NCBI GenBank assembly: GCA_977017575.1
Contig: CDRNVI010000083.1
Location: 1-64,000 of the forward strand
DNA from: Paramoeba atlantica
Taxonomy: Eukaryota; Discosea
Direction of reading: 5' to 3'
Length of the DNA: 64,000 bases
Shown here: positions 1 to 10,156 of the stretch, in pieces
How positions within the stretch are numbered: position 1 is the first letter of the stretch
Layout of the letters: each line of letters starts with the position of its first letter
Position numbers and translations under genes: made by a program
The notes under the pieces: generated by a model
The model's database searches: none
Told to the model about the DNA's origin: nothing
The model's input: the letters and a program-made list of their open reading frames with translations, nothing else

Positions 1-3000
1 CTCGTTCTTTACAATGATTTCATCTTCAATCATTAGCGTACCATTCACTAGTCGCCTCTGCGGGCATAGGTTGACTAGGCACATCACGGGTTTCCCAGGA
101 ACAGAAAAATACCTAGCGCCTCCTATTGAGAGCTCCAATACGGACATGCCTCTTTCCTGAGCAAATTCCTGACTCCGAAGTCTTGAAAGTACTTCTTTTT
201 CTCTGTTGGTGATCACCAGCATGCATGAATTCTTTGGTATCCCATCAGTAGCATACTGGGCGTTTTTTAAGAAACCCTTAAATGATGAAGCGCATAAGCT
301 TGGATCCCGCAAGTTCATCAGCATTCTTTGATGTTCAAAGTCCTTTTCACTTGTTCCATCTCCAAAAAAAAAAAAAAAAACTTGTTCCATCTGCTCTATG
401 TTGGGTGGTAAGATTCGTAAAAACAAAATCATTAATTCCTAATGTACATGAATGGGGGCTGCAGCTAGCACCGTAGACCAGTGATGAGCCTGAAGTTCGT
501 ACTTGGGGTAATTGGAAAAAATCCCCGACCATGACTATGGAAAACCCGCCAAATATTGCTTGGCTCTCAGAAACTGCACAAAGTCTTTGATGAATTTGCC
601 ACAAAGTCTTAGTTGACACACACGATGCTTCGTCGATCAAAACGGTATCCACGCCATTGAATTTTTCTTTTAACTTTTTCAGCCTCTGAGGGTTTAGATA
701 ATCTAGGAAAGCGCTCTTACTCTTTTTACTCCACGCTGCTGGGAAACAGAATCCAGAATGTATGGTCTCCCCATTAATGTTGACAGCGCAAGCCCCCGAG
801 TATCCGAAGGCAAGTACGGATCTTGGGCGGAAAGCGTTCTTGGCTTCCATAAAGCATCGGCTGGTTTCACTTTTACCACACCCCGGACCTCCATGTAGAA
901 AGGCTTTGTATCCTTCTGACAATCCTATATGGTTTTCTGTTTGCTTTAGTGTGTTGAGAACGAATTGCTCTTGATCCTTATCCAACTTTTTGTCGAGAGA
1001 CCTATTCCTTATATGTTTTTCACCTAAACGAAAAATGAGCTCAACACTTTTGTTTATACTAAGAACTCGGGCTTTCGAGAACGGATTCTGATTCAAACTT
1101 TCCAATACATCTTCTTGCGTTGCATTATTTTGCTTGAGCTCATCAATATCATGATCAGGCGTTTGATTTGAAATTATCCTCCTGGATTTCCCAGCTGACA
1201 CCTTTATCTGAAACTTGTATGTTTTGTTGTCGAAGTTATCGCGACAGGATGTACTCATTGCGCCGATGCTCTGAGGCGCAGCATAGCAATGATTCGTTCT
1301 CTGATCCGATGTCCATGTATCTTTCAAAAGCCTTTCTACTTGATCTTCAAGTTCAACCAAGAAAAGTTCAGTTTCAACGTTTCTTTTCTTTCCTTTCTTC
1401 GAATTTGCTTGATGTTGTGCAAGGAGATCGTTCGCTTCCTGAATTCCATCCGCAGCTTCTTTTTCTAAACACCCAGTAGCTTCTGCAACATCTTGCGCTG
1501 TTTCTGTTAAGCCTTTTGATTTCCATTCTTCATAAGTAGTAGCTTCCTGGTGCCTAAACATGTTGATCATGCATCTTGGTTCTTCAAAGGAAGAATCCTG
1601 AATTCCGATTCTCAAGTTATTGATGATCTTAATTAAGAAAGAGCAAATTTCCGGAGGGTATTCCGTTCCTTCCACCTTTTTTCCCTCACTACACTCCTTG
1701 AGTATCTTCAAGTACTCTTTCCAGTCGCTTAGCCTATATGATATTTTCTTATCTTTTGAGAAGGGGCGCATAAGGGCAGAAAAATATTTCGCGTGTTTTT
1801 TTGCTAAAACAGTTGTAGAATGATCGCAATCTGTAGCGACATCCCGGAGATGTGGCCAGTGTGGTATATACCCTGGAGATGGGATAACATATTTGCTCCG
1901 TATTCGCTGAGTAAAAGTTTCAATCAGCGGATGTCCTTTCTTGAATGCGAATGTAGTGTTTCTTGATCTCCCTTTCTTGGTTTTACCAATTGTTTTCACT
2001 GATGATATGCGAACTCTCGCAATAGTGGCGTCGTAAAGGTAAAAATTTAAGAACTCAAGTTCTGTGCCTCGAAAGTAATAGTCCAGAGCCTTACTGCACA
2101 TTTCAGTAGACCCATCATCCCTTACAATCACATCAGAGAGGCCTTCATTATCTGATATTTCGCTATCAGTCTCTGTTTCGTCTTCCTGTACTCCTGAAAC
2201 GCCTTTGACCATTAATTTAGATGCCTGCCGTACATCCAAGCAGGAAACTATATGGCTGCATTCTTCCGACTCATAACCAAGGCAACAATACATGGCCAGC
2301 TGGGCCGACACTTCTTGCATTCCTAGTTGACTATTTCCAAGCCTATTGCAGAGCAATGTGTCTGCTGAATTCTCGTGCGATCTTCGGCTTCCGTATTTTT
2401 CTTTGTGTTTTGCTGCTTGAACTGCCCCAATACAAGTATTGATATCAAGCAAGTTTTTGGACAAATATTTAAAAAGATAGAAAGTAGTTATCGCTGCAAC
2501 GCAAGCTGATCCGAGAAAAACAACATTTGTATTGAATCCAAGGAGGCAGGACATGATCGAATTGTATTCTGCAGTATTTTTATCCCTTGATGATCTCTTA
2601 GGCAAGTACAATAGAGGGCGAAAGTCGGGTGACATATAACCAAAGAAAGAGGGCTCTGTACTTTCAGCACGGGCCGCCATATTTTCTGAAACTGTTTTTG
2701 CCACTACTTTTCCTGGTGTAGAACTTGATTGTTCTAACAAATAAAAAGCATTCAATGGCGTAACCTGGCGTGGGTATGCATATCGGCATTTTGTTGGCGC
2801 TACACCTATATTTTTGAAACATTTCTCCGTATGCACATGCTGTTGCACAGTTGATGCAACTCGATGCTCTCTGATATCCATGGCTTTCTGATTATCGAAT
2901 GGCGGGCATGGCTCTAACCCCACTCTTCCCCCGGCGCTTCTCGTATCTCCTTTATCCCACGGCACGGAAACCGTCATCCAATCAGAAACTAATTGGCTTA

Positions 3001-3658
3001 TACTGTTTCTTTCTGATTCCATATGAATCTTTTCGGAAGCATACTCAGCGAGAGGGATGCCCCATATAACAATATGCATATGCAAATTTCCTCTACCTTG
3101 TGTCTCAACCACCCCAAACATTCCCTTCATAATCTTGAAAATTCCGACGGGCATTTCTTCTGAAATAGCACTGACCGATTGGCCTGATTTTTTAAATCGT
3201 TTGTGCGGGACTACACCAAATATCGTGGTAAGTAACGCATCAATAATTAAATGAAATGTTTGCGCTGCATATGCAGGGTGATCTCGCACTTTTTGTACTC
3301 TTTGGTACGCATCGTCAATTAGAAAATCCTCTTGCACGCTTTTTGAAGAGGCGCATAGGTATTCCAGGGTAATTTTCATATCTGGATCGCATGGGGATAC
3401 GGTGGCGTAGAGTGTCGGATGACCCATGAACCCATGAATTGCCACCATTTGTTTAAAGCACGCATTCCGAGCTGCGTCGGAAAATGGAACATCACCAGTT
3501 ACAATATGCAGGACATTGCATGCTTCCAACAGAAGCTTACGATTTTCCTTTCGTTGAGGGTCCTTCTGTGCCTCCTTCAACTGCACAATTATATTTTCTT
3601 TTTCCAAAAGTTTCTTTGCTTTTTTCCACATATTGGGCTTGACCCTCACACTTCGAGC
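1..3658 (-). pseudogene. Helitron Rep/helicase (RepHel) main segment, left end off window
   Basis: About 1,100 uninterrupted residues, counting from the first codon after the stop at 3,659. The HUH Rep motif appears as HMHIVIW near residue 190. A Y-x2-K-Y type nucleophile motif (LFKYLSK) lies further on. A PIF1-family helicase begins near residue 920 with Walker A GGPGCGKS, followed by VLIDEAS (Walker B) and VGDFFQLPQ. These define the replication initiator and 5'-3' helicase of a rolling-circle transposon. Near 350-380 the frame enters a run of T (minus strand) flanked on both sides by GATGGAACAAG. Helicase sequence (EKDFEHQRML...) continues in another frame beyond it to position 1. This looks like replication or assembly slippage between repeats. 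Confidence 0.9.
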
Positions 3659-4342
3659 TCAGGAATGGCGCCTGATTTGATCCCAATGTAAGAAACCAAA
3701 ATTTCCGTTTCTGCACCAACGAGGGTCTTTTTGCAACAACAAATGCTTCAGGCCGCTGTCAGGAGTAAGGGGGCGCTTTAGGAGATTGGCAGACGCTTCA
3801 GAAAGAACTGGAAAAAGATCTGGAAACCCCGTTCCCAAAATTTTGTCATTCTCGTTAAACTCTTTAGCTGCACTTGTAACGTGAATTCTGGCATGGTGCC
3901 TTCTTTGGTCATTACCTTTTATGAGGTTTGTTAGGCTTTCGACTATCTCATCCTCAGCATTTCGTTGGGGAGGTTCACATAGTAAAACGTTTTCTACCTC
4001 CGACTTTTCTTCTTCTATCGCGTTTCGTTTATGAGCTAATAGTGAAGCTGCCACTGAAATGGCATTGTTGACAACAGTTGCTTCTTCAAGTATTCTTTTG
4101 CTTTCGTTCACCAAATCCTCTATTCTCTGTTCCGATATGTGAATATCTGAGTAGAATACATTGTGTTCTTTAAGAAAATAAAGCCAAGCTCTTGTAGCGT
4201 CAGCCCGAACAGAGAAATATGCCTGTAGGGAAGCATCTGTTTCAGCTTTCCTTTTTGTTTGTTCACCGACAAATGTCACAAACACCCTCTGTTCAGTAGC
4301 TGGAAGAATCTGAGCTATGTCCTGAGGTCCTGTTGAAAACAA
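3659..4342 (-). pseudogene. Helitron-like N-terminal domain segment
   Basis: About 227 residues in the same frame as the RepHel segment and separated from it by a single TGA. The end of the piece, with KHLLLQKDPRW and FLHWDQIRR, matches the usual Helitron_like_N signature where the protein describes rows of DP.F followed by an F..DQ..R block. The upstream part (VFVTFVGEQTKRK, then a helical stretch) is the divergent lead-in seen in many Helitron proteins. It is almost certainly the part of the same protein just N-terminal to the Rep domain, not a separate gene. Confidence 0.8.
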
Positions 4343-4357
4343 TGAAATAACATGATT

Positions 4358-4846
4358 TCAAAATTTTTTCTCAAAATTCCGCCCATGACGAATTTCACAG
4401 AGCGTCTGGAAATTCAGAATACGGCATATGGCCGATCGTTCGACAACTCCCAATGTTGGCAAACGGAGATCTCTTAAATTCAGACCAAAGTCCAAGTCGT
4501 TCTTAAACGAAAAGTATGGGATGCCTCCTAGTCTAACGCTTTTCCTGCAACGAGAACACGAGCGCACCTCAGTACCAAACACCGCCTCCGAATCTATGCA
4601 ATACAGATTTCCACCTATCGAAGACGTGTGTTTTCCTTTTAAGTTTGCATCCATGATAGCGCGAAGCATGTCACAGTCTTTTACAGGGATTCCTTCCAAA
4701 ATCTCATGGGAAGGTTCAATAACCCCACACACGCCACACGACGTAGCTTTAAGCTCTGTATTCCTTTGGAAATTATGAAAACATTCAGCTTTTTCTTCAG
4801 ACGTGCAAGGCTTCAATTCCTGCTTCCAATCCTTTGGAAACATTGG
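4358..4846 (-). pseudogene. Helitron DUF6570-like cysteine-rich segment
   Basis: This frame runs into the Helitron N domain through one TGA. It contains CGVCG followed about 70 residues later by CSRCRKSVRLGGIPYF and then LPTLGVVERSAICR. This is the layout of the DUF6570-type zinc region found at the head of many Helitron proteins: a paired CxxC, a K..IP.(F/L) motif, then L...E...I.R. The likely role is binding DNA or the transposon end. Its upstream side ends at the left target duplication of a SINE (4,847-4,855); the codons CAG GGA TCA are shared with sequence on the other side of that SINE. Confidence 0.75.
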
Positions 4847-4855
4847 TGATCCCTG

Positions 4856-5242
4856 AGTGGAGGTGGCGGAGTGGCAAGAACTCAAAGTTTGAAGCACATG
4901 GTGCCCAGACGGCGAGTTCAAACCCACTCATCGCAATATTCCCGGCGGCCTCACTCTAAGAGGCTGGGCTGAGAACCGACTAGGCCAAAGTACTCGGAGG
5001 ACCGTCCCGGACCCTCCCCTCAGGGAACTAGCTCCCTTACACGGCTTACACCTCTTGGGTGAGCCGTGTTGACGTACAGTTCGTCGACGCAGCGTGTTGG
5101 CAACATCACGTTGGTGCCGCCTTGGGCAAGCGGAAACTGGTAGAGGACGTCGGCCTCGGAACTTCCAAATCTGTCTGTGAAGGGTCTGGCTTGCCAGTGA
5201 CCATCCGGAGCAATCCGGAATGATTTGGATTTGGATTGGATT
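4856..5242 (+). mobile_element. tRNA-headed SINE with 9-bp target-site duplication
   Basis: It is flanked by direct repeats TGATCCCTG at 4,847-4,855 and 5,243-5,251. The head has an RNA polymerase III A-box-like TGGCGGAGTGG near 4,868 and a B-box-like AGTTCAAACCC near 4,913, as in a tRNA with a long variable arm. A GC-rich unique body follows. The tail is made of ATTTGGATT-type repeats, typical of SINE 3' ends. A second, truncated copy of the tail is seen in the opposite orientation at about 45,643-45,715. The element interrupts the Helitron reading frame. The parent LINE cannot be named. Confidence 0.75.
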
Positions 5243-5927
5243 TGATCCCTGTAAAAATTTTAGTGATGCAGATCGAGGGCATTCTTCGGGAGGGGGGGCA
5301 CTCGATGAATATTCATCGAACGTACTGTCCGCTAGATGAATATTCATCGAACAGGATGTCCTGTTCGATGAATGGATTGCAGTACGACTCGTTCGATGAA
5401 TCATTCATCGAACAGGATTTCCTGTTCGATGAATGAAAAAACAATTTTTTTTTGTAAAAAAAAAGCTCGTTTCGGTCTGCATCACGCTCCTGGCTGCTAC
5501 CTTGATCCGTAAGACAAAAATAAATCCGAAACGTTATCAAAAAGCGGAAGTATTCTTAAAACTATTGCCTCATAAGTTTACAAAGATAAAATCATAACTT
5601 ACAAATACACAAACCTGCGGAAGTGGCAGACACAGGTCCTCAGTGCGCGACCCAAAAAATATTGGGTTGGGGGTACGTTCGTTGTACTCAACGAACTGCC
5701 GGATTTTCGTTGAGTACTCAACGAACGGAAATTTACGGTGCAAGTCAAGGACTTTTGTGGAACACCCAAGAATTGTTTTTAATTTTCATTTTCCGTGCGT
5801 TCAGTATCCTACACTTCACTATATACGTTGACAACGCCTGCGTAGCGAAAACTACGAAATTCAGTGAGCTTCGCAAATTGCTTCCCACTAACGACGCACA
5901 GGGGAATCCTACGCGGGGTACGGCTCA

Positions 5928-6000
5928 GGCCCGCTCACGCGGGCCCTCGCCGTTTCGCGGCCGCGCGCACCCCCGCTCACGCGGGGGCCCCCGCGCGGCC
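5928..6000. repeat. Twin GC-rich hairpins with identical TCAC loops
   Basis: Two perfect 7-bp stems, GGCCCGC-TCAC-GCGGGCC at 5,928-5,945 and CCCCCGC-TCAC-GCGGGGG at 5,970-5,987, share the same TCAC loop. The second is enclosed by a further arm pair (GGCCGCGCG with CGCGCGGCC) spanning about 5,959-6,000. The block is bordered on both sides by a direct repeat around CTTCGCAAATTGCTTCCCAC (about 5,868 and 6,039), so it may itself be an inserted cassette. Confidence 0.7.
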
Positions 6001-6091
6001 AAAATGGGTACTAAAATTTGTTATCAAGGTAGTTGGGCTTCGCAAATTGCTTCCCACGAATCTAGAGAGAAGCACACGTACAATAATCTTT

Positions 6092-6123
6092 AACGATAAA
6101 GATACAGTTTCTGTACCTTGTTG
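6092..6123 (+). other. Spliced-leader-exon-like sequence joined to an mRNA-like 5' end
   Basis: The stretch ends in ACAGTTTCTGTACCTTGTTG. That is nearly the conserved 3' part of kinetoplastid and diplonemid spliced-leader exons (ACAGTTTCTGTACTTTATTG type). It begins AACGATAAAG, recalling the diplonemid start. The base after TTG is A, not the GT of an SL-RNA intron, and a short AT-rich leader runs to an ATG at 6,147. This is how a reverse-transcribed, trans-spliced mRNA would look. Its last 28 bases are identical to the complement of 15,213-15,240. Confidence 0.55.
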
Positions 6124-6146
6124 ATTATTTACTTTTTTTACCTTTC

Positions 6147-6446
6147 ATGGGAGTGTTCACACGCTCCAAAGCAAAAGAATCAGGAGTAGCTCCTGAGATT
6201 TTGCCGCTCCCTCGTGCCCGATGGAAAAAGAAGGCCGTGATGCCAACTCATCCGCCCGCCGTGCTAATATCCACCACCTCCGCATGGAGCGCGCGGGTCG
6301 CCAAAAAATATAATTATGTCCCAGGGCTACGCTCACAGTTGGGCCTTGCTCGCAAAGGGGGGCTTTTGCCTCCAGAAGCGGGCTACGCTCACAGTTGGGC
6401 CTTGCTCGCAGACGGGGGCCTTGCTTGCACACTTGGGCTTCGCTGA
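6147..6446 (+). CDS. Short ORF downstream of the spliced-leader-like sequence
   Basis: The ATG at 6,147 lies 23 bases after the spliced-leader-like sequence, with an AT- and T-rich leader between. The protein starts MGVFTRSKAKESG and has a basic stretch RARWKKK. After about residue 55 it enters repeated DNA (GGGCTACGCTCACAG motifs also present near 12,527), so only the first part is likely to be native coding sequence. A TRSK-type start is common in mobile-element ORFs, but no domain is recognisable and the function is unknown. Confidence 0.3.
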   Translation: MGVFTRSKAKESGVAPEILPLPRARWKKKAVMPTHPPAVLISTTSAWSARVAKKYNYVPGLRSQLGLARKGGLLPPEAGYAHSWALLADGGLACTLGLR

Positions 6447-6686
6447 CAGTTGGGCCTTGCCTCCAGACATGTAAACGAGATGGTAATGTTCAAATTCCCC
6501 AAAAAAAATCGAGACGAAAAATTCGTGCAGAAGTGCCCGTTGGATGAATGATTCATCGAACGCACTGCCCGTTCGATGAATATTCATCGAACGGGACGCC
6601 TGGTCATCGAACGGGACGCCGTTCAATGAATATTCATCGAACTAGCAGTGCGTTCGATGAATTTTCATCGAATGCCCCCCCTGGCC

Positions 6687-7237
6687 CATTCTTCTGCCTT
6701 TTCAATTGATGCTAGTTTCCACTTCTGTTGTATGGCATTGCTTTCTTCCGTCAATGCAAATTCCTGGGAAGGACGCGTGTTCTGGTAAATTGACTCACTC
6801 TGGCGTGCATGAGACAAAGAGGCAATTTTTACGTTATGTTCAGGGGTGGAAACATGCAGTTTCACGTTTTCCAGTGAAGCAGCACCTCTATATTTGCAGG
6901 AGGAGCATCTGAACACTCGCCTGCTAGGTAAGAAAAGCACCTTTCTATGGGATTTGTTATACGTTGCTAAGAAGGCTCTAATTTGATGAGATTCCCCTTT
7001 CTCATGCCGTTGAACGTTCTTTCTCACTACTTCAATATTGCAAACATCGCACATGTAAAGTGCAACGTTAACGCACCCTTCTACTTTCTGAACATCATAC
7101 ATTTCCTCACCATCTTTGCAATGCTTCTCCCGCATGTGCCGCTTCATGTTTCTTTGCAAACTAAAGCATCCGCAAATATTGCAACGTATTTTTTGACTCT
7201 CGTGAGACGACAGGTGGGTATGTCTCTTTTTCGGCAT
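6687..7237 (-). pseudogene. Cys/His-rich N-terminal part of the Helitron protein
   Basis: The peptide shows C2H2-like fingers: CNICG..NMKRHMREKHC, CDVCN..VQRHEKGESH and CSSCK..VKLHVSTPEH. It ends EKAEE at the duplication CATTCTTC, and on the far side of the 1.4-kb insertion the same frame resumes as EECPRSASLKFLQ before the SINE. It is therefore best read as the zinc-finger head of the Helitron protein and not as an independent gene. It probably binds DNA or protein. The start near 7,237 is not a canonical ATG; ATG codons further in are possible. Confidence 0.65.
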
Positions 7238-7783
7238 ACTAGAGGAATAAAAAAAGTGTTTGAAATTACTCTAGCACGAAATGCCGCTCGATTACTGTAC
7301 CTGAACACACTTCAACCTCGTAAACGCCAACTTCACTTTTCATACATTGTCAAACCATACAAAATTTCAAATTCCTGGCAGTCTTCCTCCAAAAGTGGCT
7401 TTTTCATTACTAATACAGTAATGATTCAATTTCCTACTTGTACCACTATAGTGAAGTGTCTTAGCTCGGGCGGCGGGGTGCGCTAAGCCCCAATACTACT
7501 AGCCTAAATCATCAACCAAAGCTTTCAAAGTATGCTAGCAGTGTCCCTGGCCGGAGTGATTCTCTTTCTCTTTCCTTTATTTCTACCGCCCACCTTTCCA
7601 CGCCCTTCTTTTTCTACACATCCTCACTCTGTGTCTCTCCTGTCCCACCCTCTCTCTGAGAATAGCTCTCTCTGAGAATAGTATGACCCTGCTCGTTTTT
7701 TTTTCTCTACATATATACAAAATGCGAACCGTGTTTTTGGTGGCCAGCTGGCCACTTTTCGACGAAGCACAAACCGTGTTTTT
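7238..7783. other. Gene-free spacer, with start of the satellite-associated flank
   Basis: No gene is supported here. A pyrimidine-rich tract occupies 7,560-7,670. From about 7,703 a sequence around ACAAAATGCGAACCGTG leads into the first two GGCCAGCTGGCC units; the same leader recurs at about 12,055-12,100 on the other side of the repeat domain. The Helitron 5' end may lie in this interval but no terminus is recognised. Confidence 0.5.
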
Positions 7784-10156
7784 GGTGGCCAGCTGGCCAC
7801 CCTTCCACAACATGGCCAGCTGGCCACCCTTCCACAACATGGCCAGCTGGCCACCCTTCCACAACATGGCCAGCTGGCCACCCTTCCACAACATGGCCAG
7901 CTGGCCACCCTTCCACAACATGGCCAGCTGGCCACCCTTCCACAACATGGCCAGCTGGCCACCCTTCCACAACATGGCCAGCTGGCCGCCCTTCCACAAC
8001 ATGGCCAGCTGGCCACCCTTCCACAACATGGCCAGCTGGCCACCCTTCCACAACATGGCCAGCTGGCCACCCTTCCACAACATGGCCAGCTGGCCACCCT
8101 TCCACAACATGGCCAGCTGGCCACCCTTCCACAACATGGCCAGCTGGCCACCCTTCCACAACATGGCCAGCTGGCCACCCTTCCACAACATGGCCAGCTG
8201 GCCACCCTTCCACAACATGGCCAGCTGGCCACCCTTCCACAACATGGCCAGCTGGCCACCCTTCCACAACATGGCCAGCTGGCCACCCTTCCACAACATG
8301 GCCAGCTGGCCACCCTTCCACAACATGGCCAGCTGGCCACCCTTCCACAACATGGCCAGCTGGCCACCCTTCCACAACATGGCCAGCTGGCCACCCTTCC
8401 ACAACATGGCCAGCTGGCCACCCTTCCACAACATGGCCAGCTGGCCGCCCTTCCACAACATGGCCAGCTGGCCACCCTTCCACAACATGGCCAGCTGGCC
8501 ACCCTTCCACAACATGGCCAGCTGGCCACCCTTCCACAACATGGCCAGCTGGCCACCCTTCCACAACATGGCCAGCTGGCCACCCTTCCACAACATGGCC
8601 AGCTGGCCACCCTTCCACAACATGGCCAGCTGGCCACCCTTCCACAACATGGCCAGCTGGCCACCCTTCCACAACATGGCCAGCTGGCCACCCTTCCACA
8701 ACATGGCCAGCTGGCCACCCTTCCACAACATGGCCAGCTGGCCACCCTTCCACAACTAGGCCAGCTGGCCACCCTTCCACAACATGGCCAGCTGGCCACC
8801 CTTCCACAACATGGCCAGCTGGCCACCCTTCCACAACATGGCCAGCTGGCCACCCTTCCACAACATGGCCAGCTGGCCACCCTTCCACAACATGGCCAGC
8901 TGGCCACCCTTCCACAACATGGCCAGCTGGCCACCCTTCCACAACATGGCCAGCTGGCCACCCTTCCACAACATGGCCAGCTGGCCACCCTTCCACAACA
9001 TGGCCAGCTGGCCACCCTTCCACAACATGGCCAGCTGGCCACCCTTCCACAACATGGCCAGCTGGCCACCCTTCCACAACATGGCCAGCTGGCCACCCTT
9101 CCACAACATGGCCAGCTGGCCACCCTTCCACAACATGGCCAGCTGGCCACCCTTCCACAACATGGCCAGCTGGCCACCCTTCCACAACATGGCCAGCTGG
9201 CCGCCCTTCCACAACATGGCCAGCTGGCCACCCTTCCACAACATGGCCAGCTGGCCACCCTTCCACAACATGGCCAGCTGGCCACCCTTCCACAACATGG
9301 CCAGCTGGCCACCCTTCCACAACATGGCCAGCTGGCCACCCTTCCACAACATGGCCAGCTGGCCACCCTTCCACAACATGGCCAGCTGGCCACCCTTCCA
9401 CAACATGGCCAGCTGGCCACCCTTCCACAACATGGCCAGCTGGCCACCCTTCCACAACTAGGCCAGCTGGCCACCCTTCCACAACATGGCCAGCTGGCCA
9501 CCCTTCCACAACATGGCCAGCTGGCCACCCTTCCACAACATGGCCAGCTGGCCACCCTTCCACAACTAGGCCAGCTGGCCGCCCTTCCACAACATGGCCA
9601 GCTGGCCACCCTTCCACAACATGGCCAGCTGGCCACCCTTCCACAACATGGCCAGCTGGCCACCCTTCCACAACATGGCCAGCTGGCCACCCTTCCACAA
9701 CATGGCCAGCTGGCCACCCTTCCACAACATGGCCAGCTGGCCACCCTTCCACAACATGGCCAGCTGGCCACCCTTCCACAACATGGCCAGCTGGCCACCC
9801 TTCCACAACATGGCCAGCTGGCCACCCTTCCACAACATGGCCAGCTGGCCACCCTTCCACAACATGGCCAGCTGGCCACCCTTCCACAACATGGCCAGCT
9901 GGCCACCCTTCCACAACATGGCCAGCTGGCCACCCTTCCACAACATGGCCAGCTGGCCACCCTTCCACAACATGGCCAGCTGGCCACCCTTCCACAACAT
10001 GGCCAGCTGGCCACCCTTCCACAACATGGCCAGCTGGCCACCCTTCCACAACATGGCCAGCTGGCCACCCTTCCACAACATGGCCAGCTGGCCACCCTTC
10101 CACAACATGGCCAGCTGGCCACCCTTCCACAACATGGCCAGCTGGCCACCCTTCCA
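7784..10156. repeat. 27-bp satellite array, about 88 near-identical units
   Basis: Head-to-tail 27-bp units, each with the 12-bp palindrome GGCCAGCTGGCC followed by an A/C-rich spacer ending CCACAACAT. Units are almost identical. Rare variants are CCGCCC for CCACCC (for example near 7,986, 9,201 and 9,579) and CAACTAGG for CAACATGG (near 8,755, 9,458 and 9,566). Because 27 is a multiple of three and the unit has no stop, both strands carry very long frames with repeats such as MASWPPFHN or WKGGQLAML. Nothing else suggests these are translated. Such homogeneity implies recent amplification or active gene conversion. Confidence 0.95.

Larger units (their letters stand above)
5288..6686. mobile_element. 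Non-autonomous TIR element with repeated palindromic subterminal motifs
   Basis: The terminal inverted repeats begin GGGAGGGGGGGCA (left) and, read inward from the right, GGCCAGGGGGGGCA. Both continue as TCGATGAA, A/T-rich centre, TTCATCGAAC. Several further copies of the palindrome around GATGAATATTCATC lie at 5,301-5,440 and 6,540-6,675. The element is flanked by CATTCTTC at 5,280-5,287 and 6,687-6,694, an 8-bp duplication that would fit hAT- or MULE-type transposition. No transposase is recognisable inside. It carries GC-rich hairpins, a spliced-leader-like sequence and a short ORF, so it may have captured foreign DNA. Confidence 0.7.
1..7237 (-). mobile_element. Helitron rolling-circle transposon, decayed and carrying two nested insertions
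   Basis: One minus-strand reading frame can be followed from a Cys/His-rich start near 7,237, through a DUF6570-like Cys region, a Helitron N-terminal domain and a Rep domain, to a PIF1-type helicase that runs off the left edge. The frame is continuous across two insertions once one copy of each target duplication is counted: CATTCTTC around 5,288-6,686 and TGATCCCTG around 4,856-5,242. Two in-frame TGA codons (4,358 and 3,659) and a slippage-like duplication near 350-380 show decay. Neighbouring host genes also end in TGA, so recoding is unlikely. Neither the 5'-TC nor the hairpin-CTRR terminus was located; the 3' end lies outside the window. Confidence 0.85.

Noticed and set aside
3659-4360. 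TGA as a sense codon, suggested by two in-frame TGAs in the Helitron
   Set aside because: Host genes such as the giant helical-repeat gene end in TGA, so the standard code with transposon decay is the simpler view.
4866-4930. Functional long-arm tRNA (Leu/Ser-like) in the SINE head
   Set aside because: A and B boxes fit but the T stem and acceptor stem do not pair properly.
4928-5404. 158-codon minus-strand ORF between the Helitron parts
   Set aside because: It spans the SINE and the start of the 1.4-kb element; only about 13 codons belong to the Helitron and the rest is insertion sequence.
7784-10156. CRISPR-like array
   Set aside because: Units are uniform tandem copies without variable spacers, and the context is eukaryotic.
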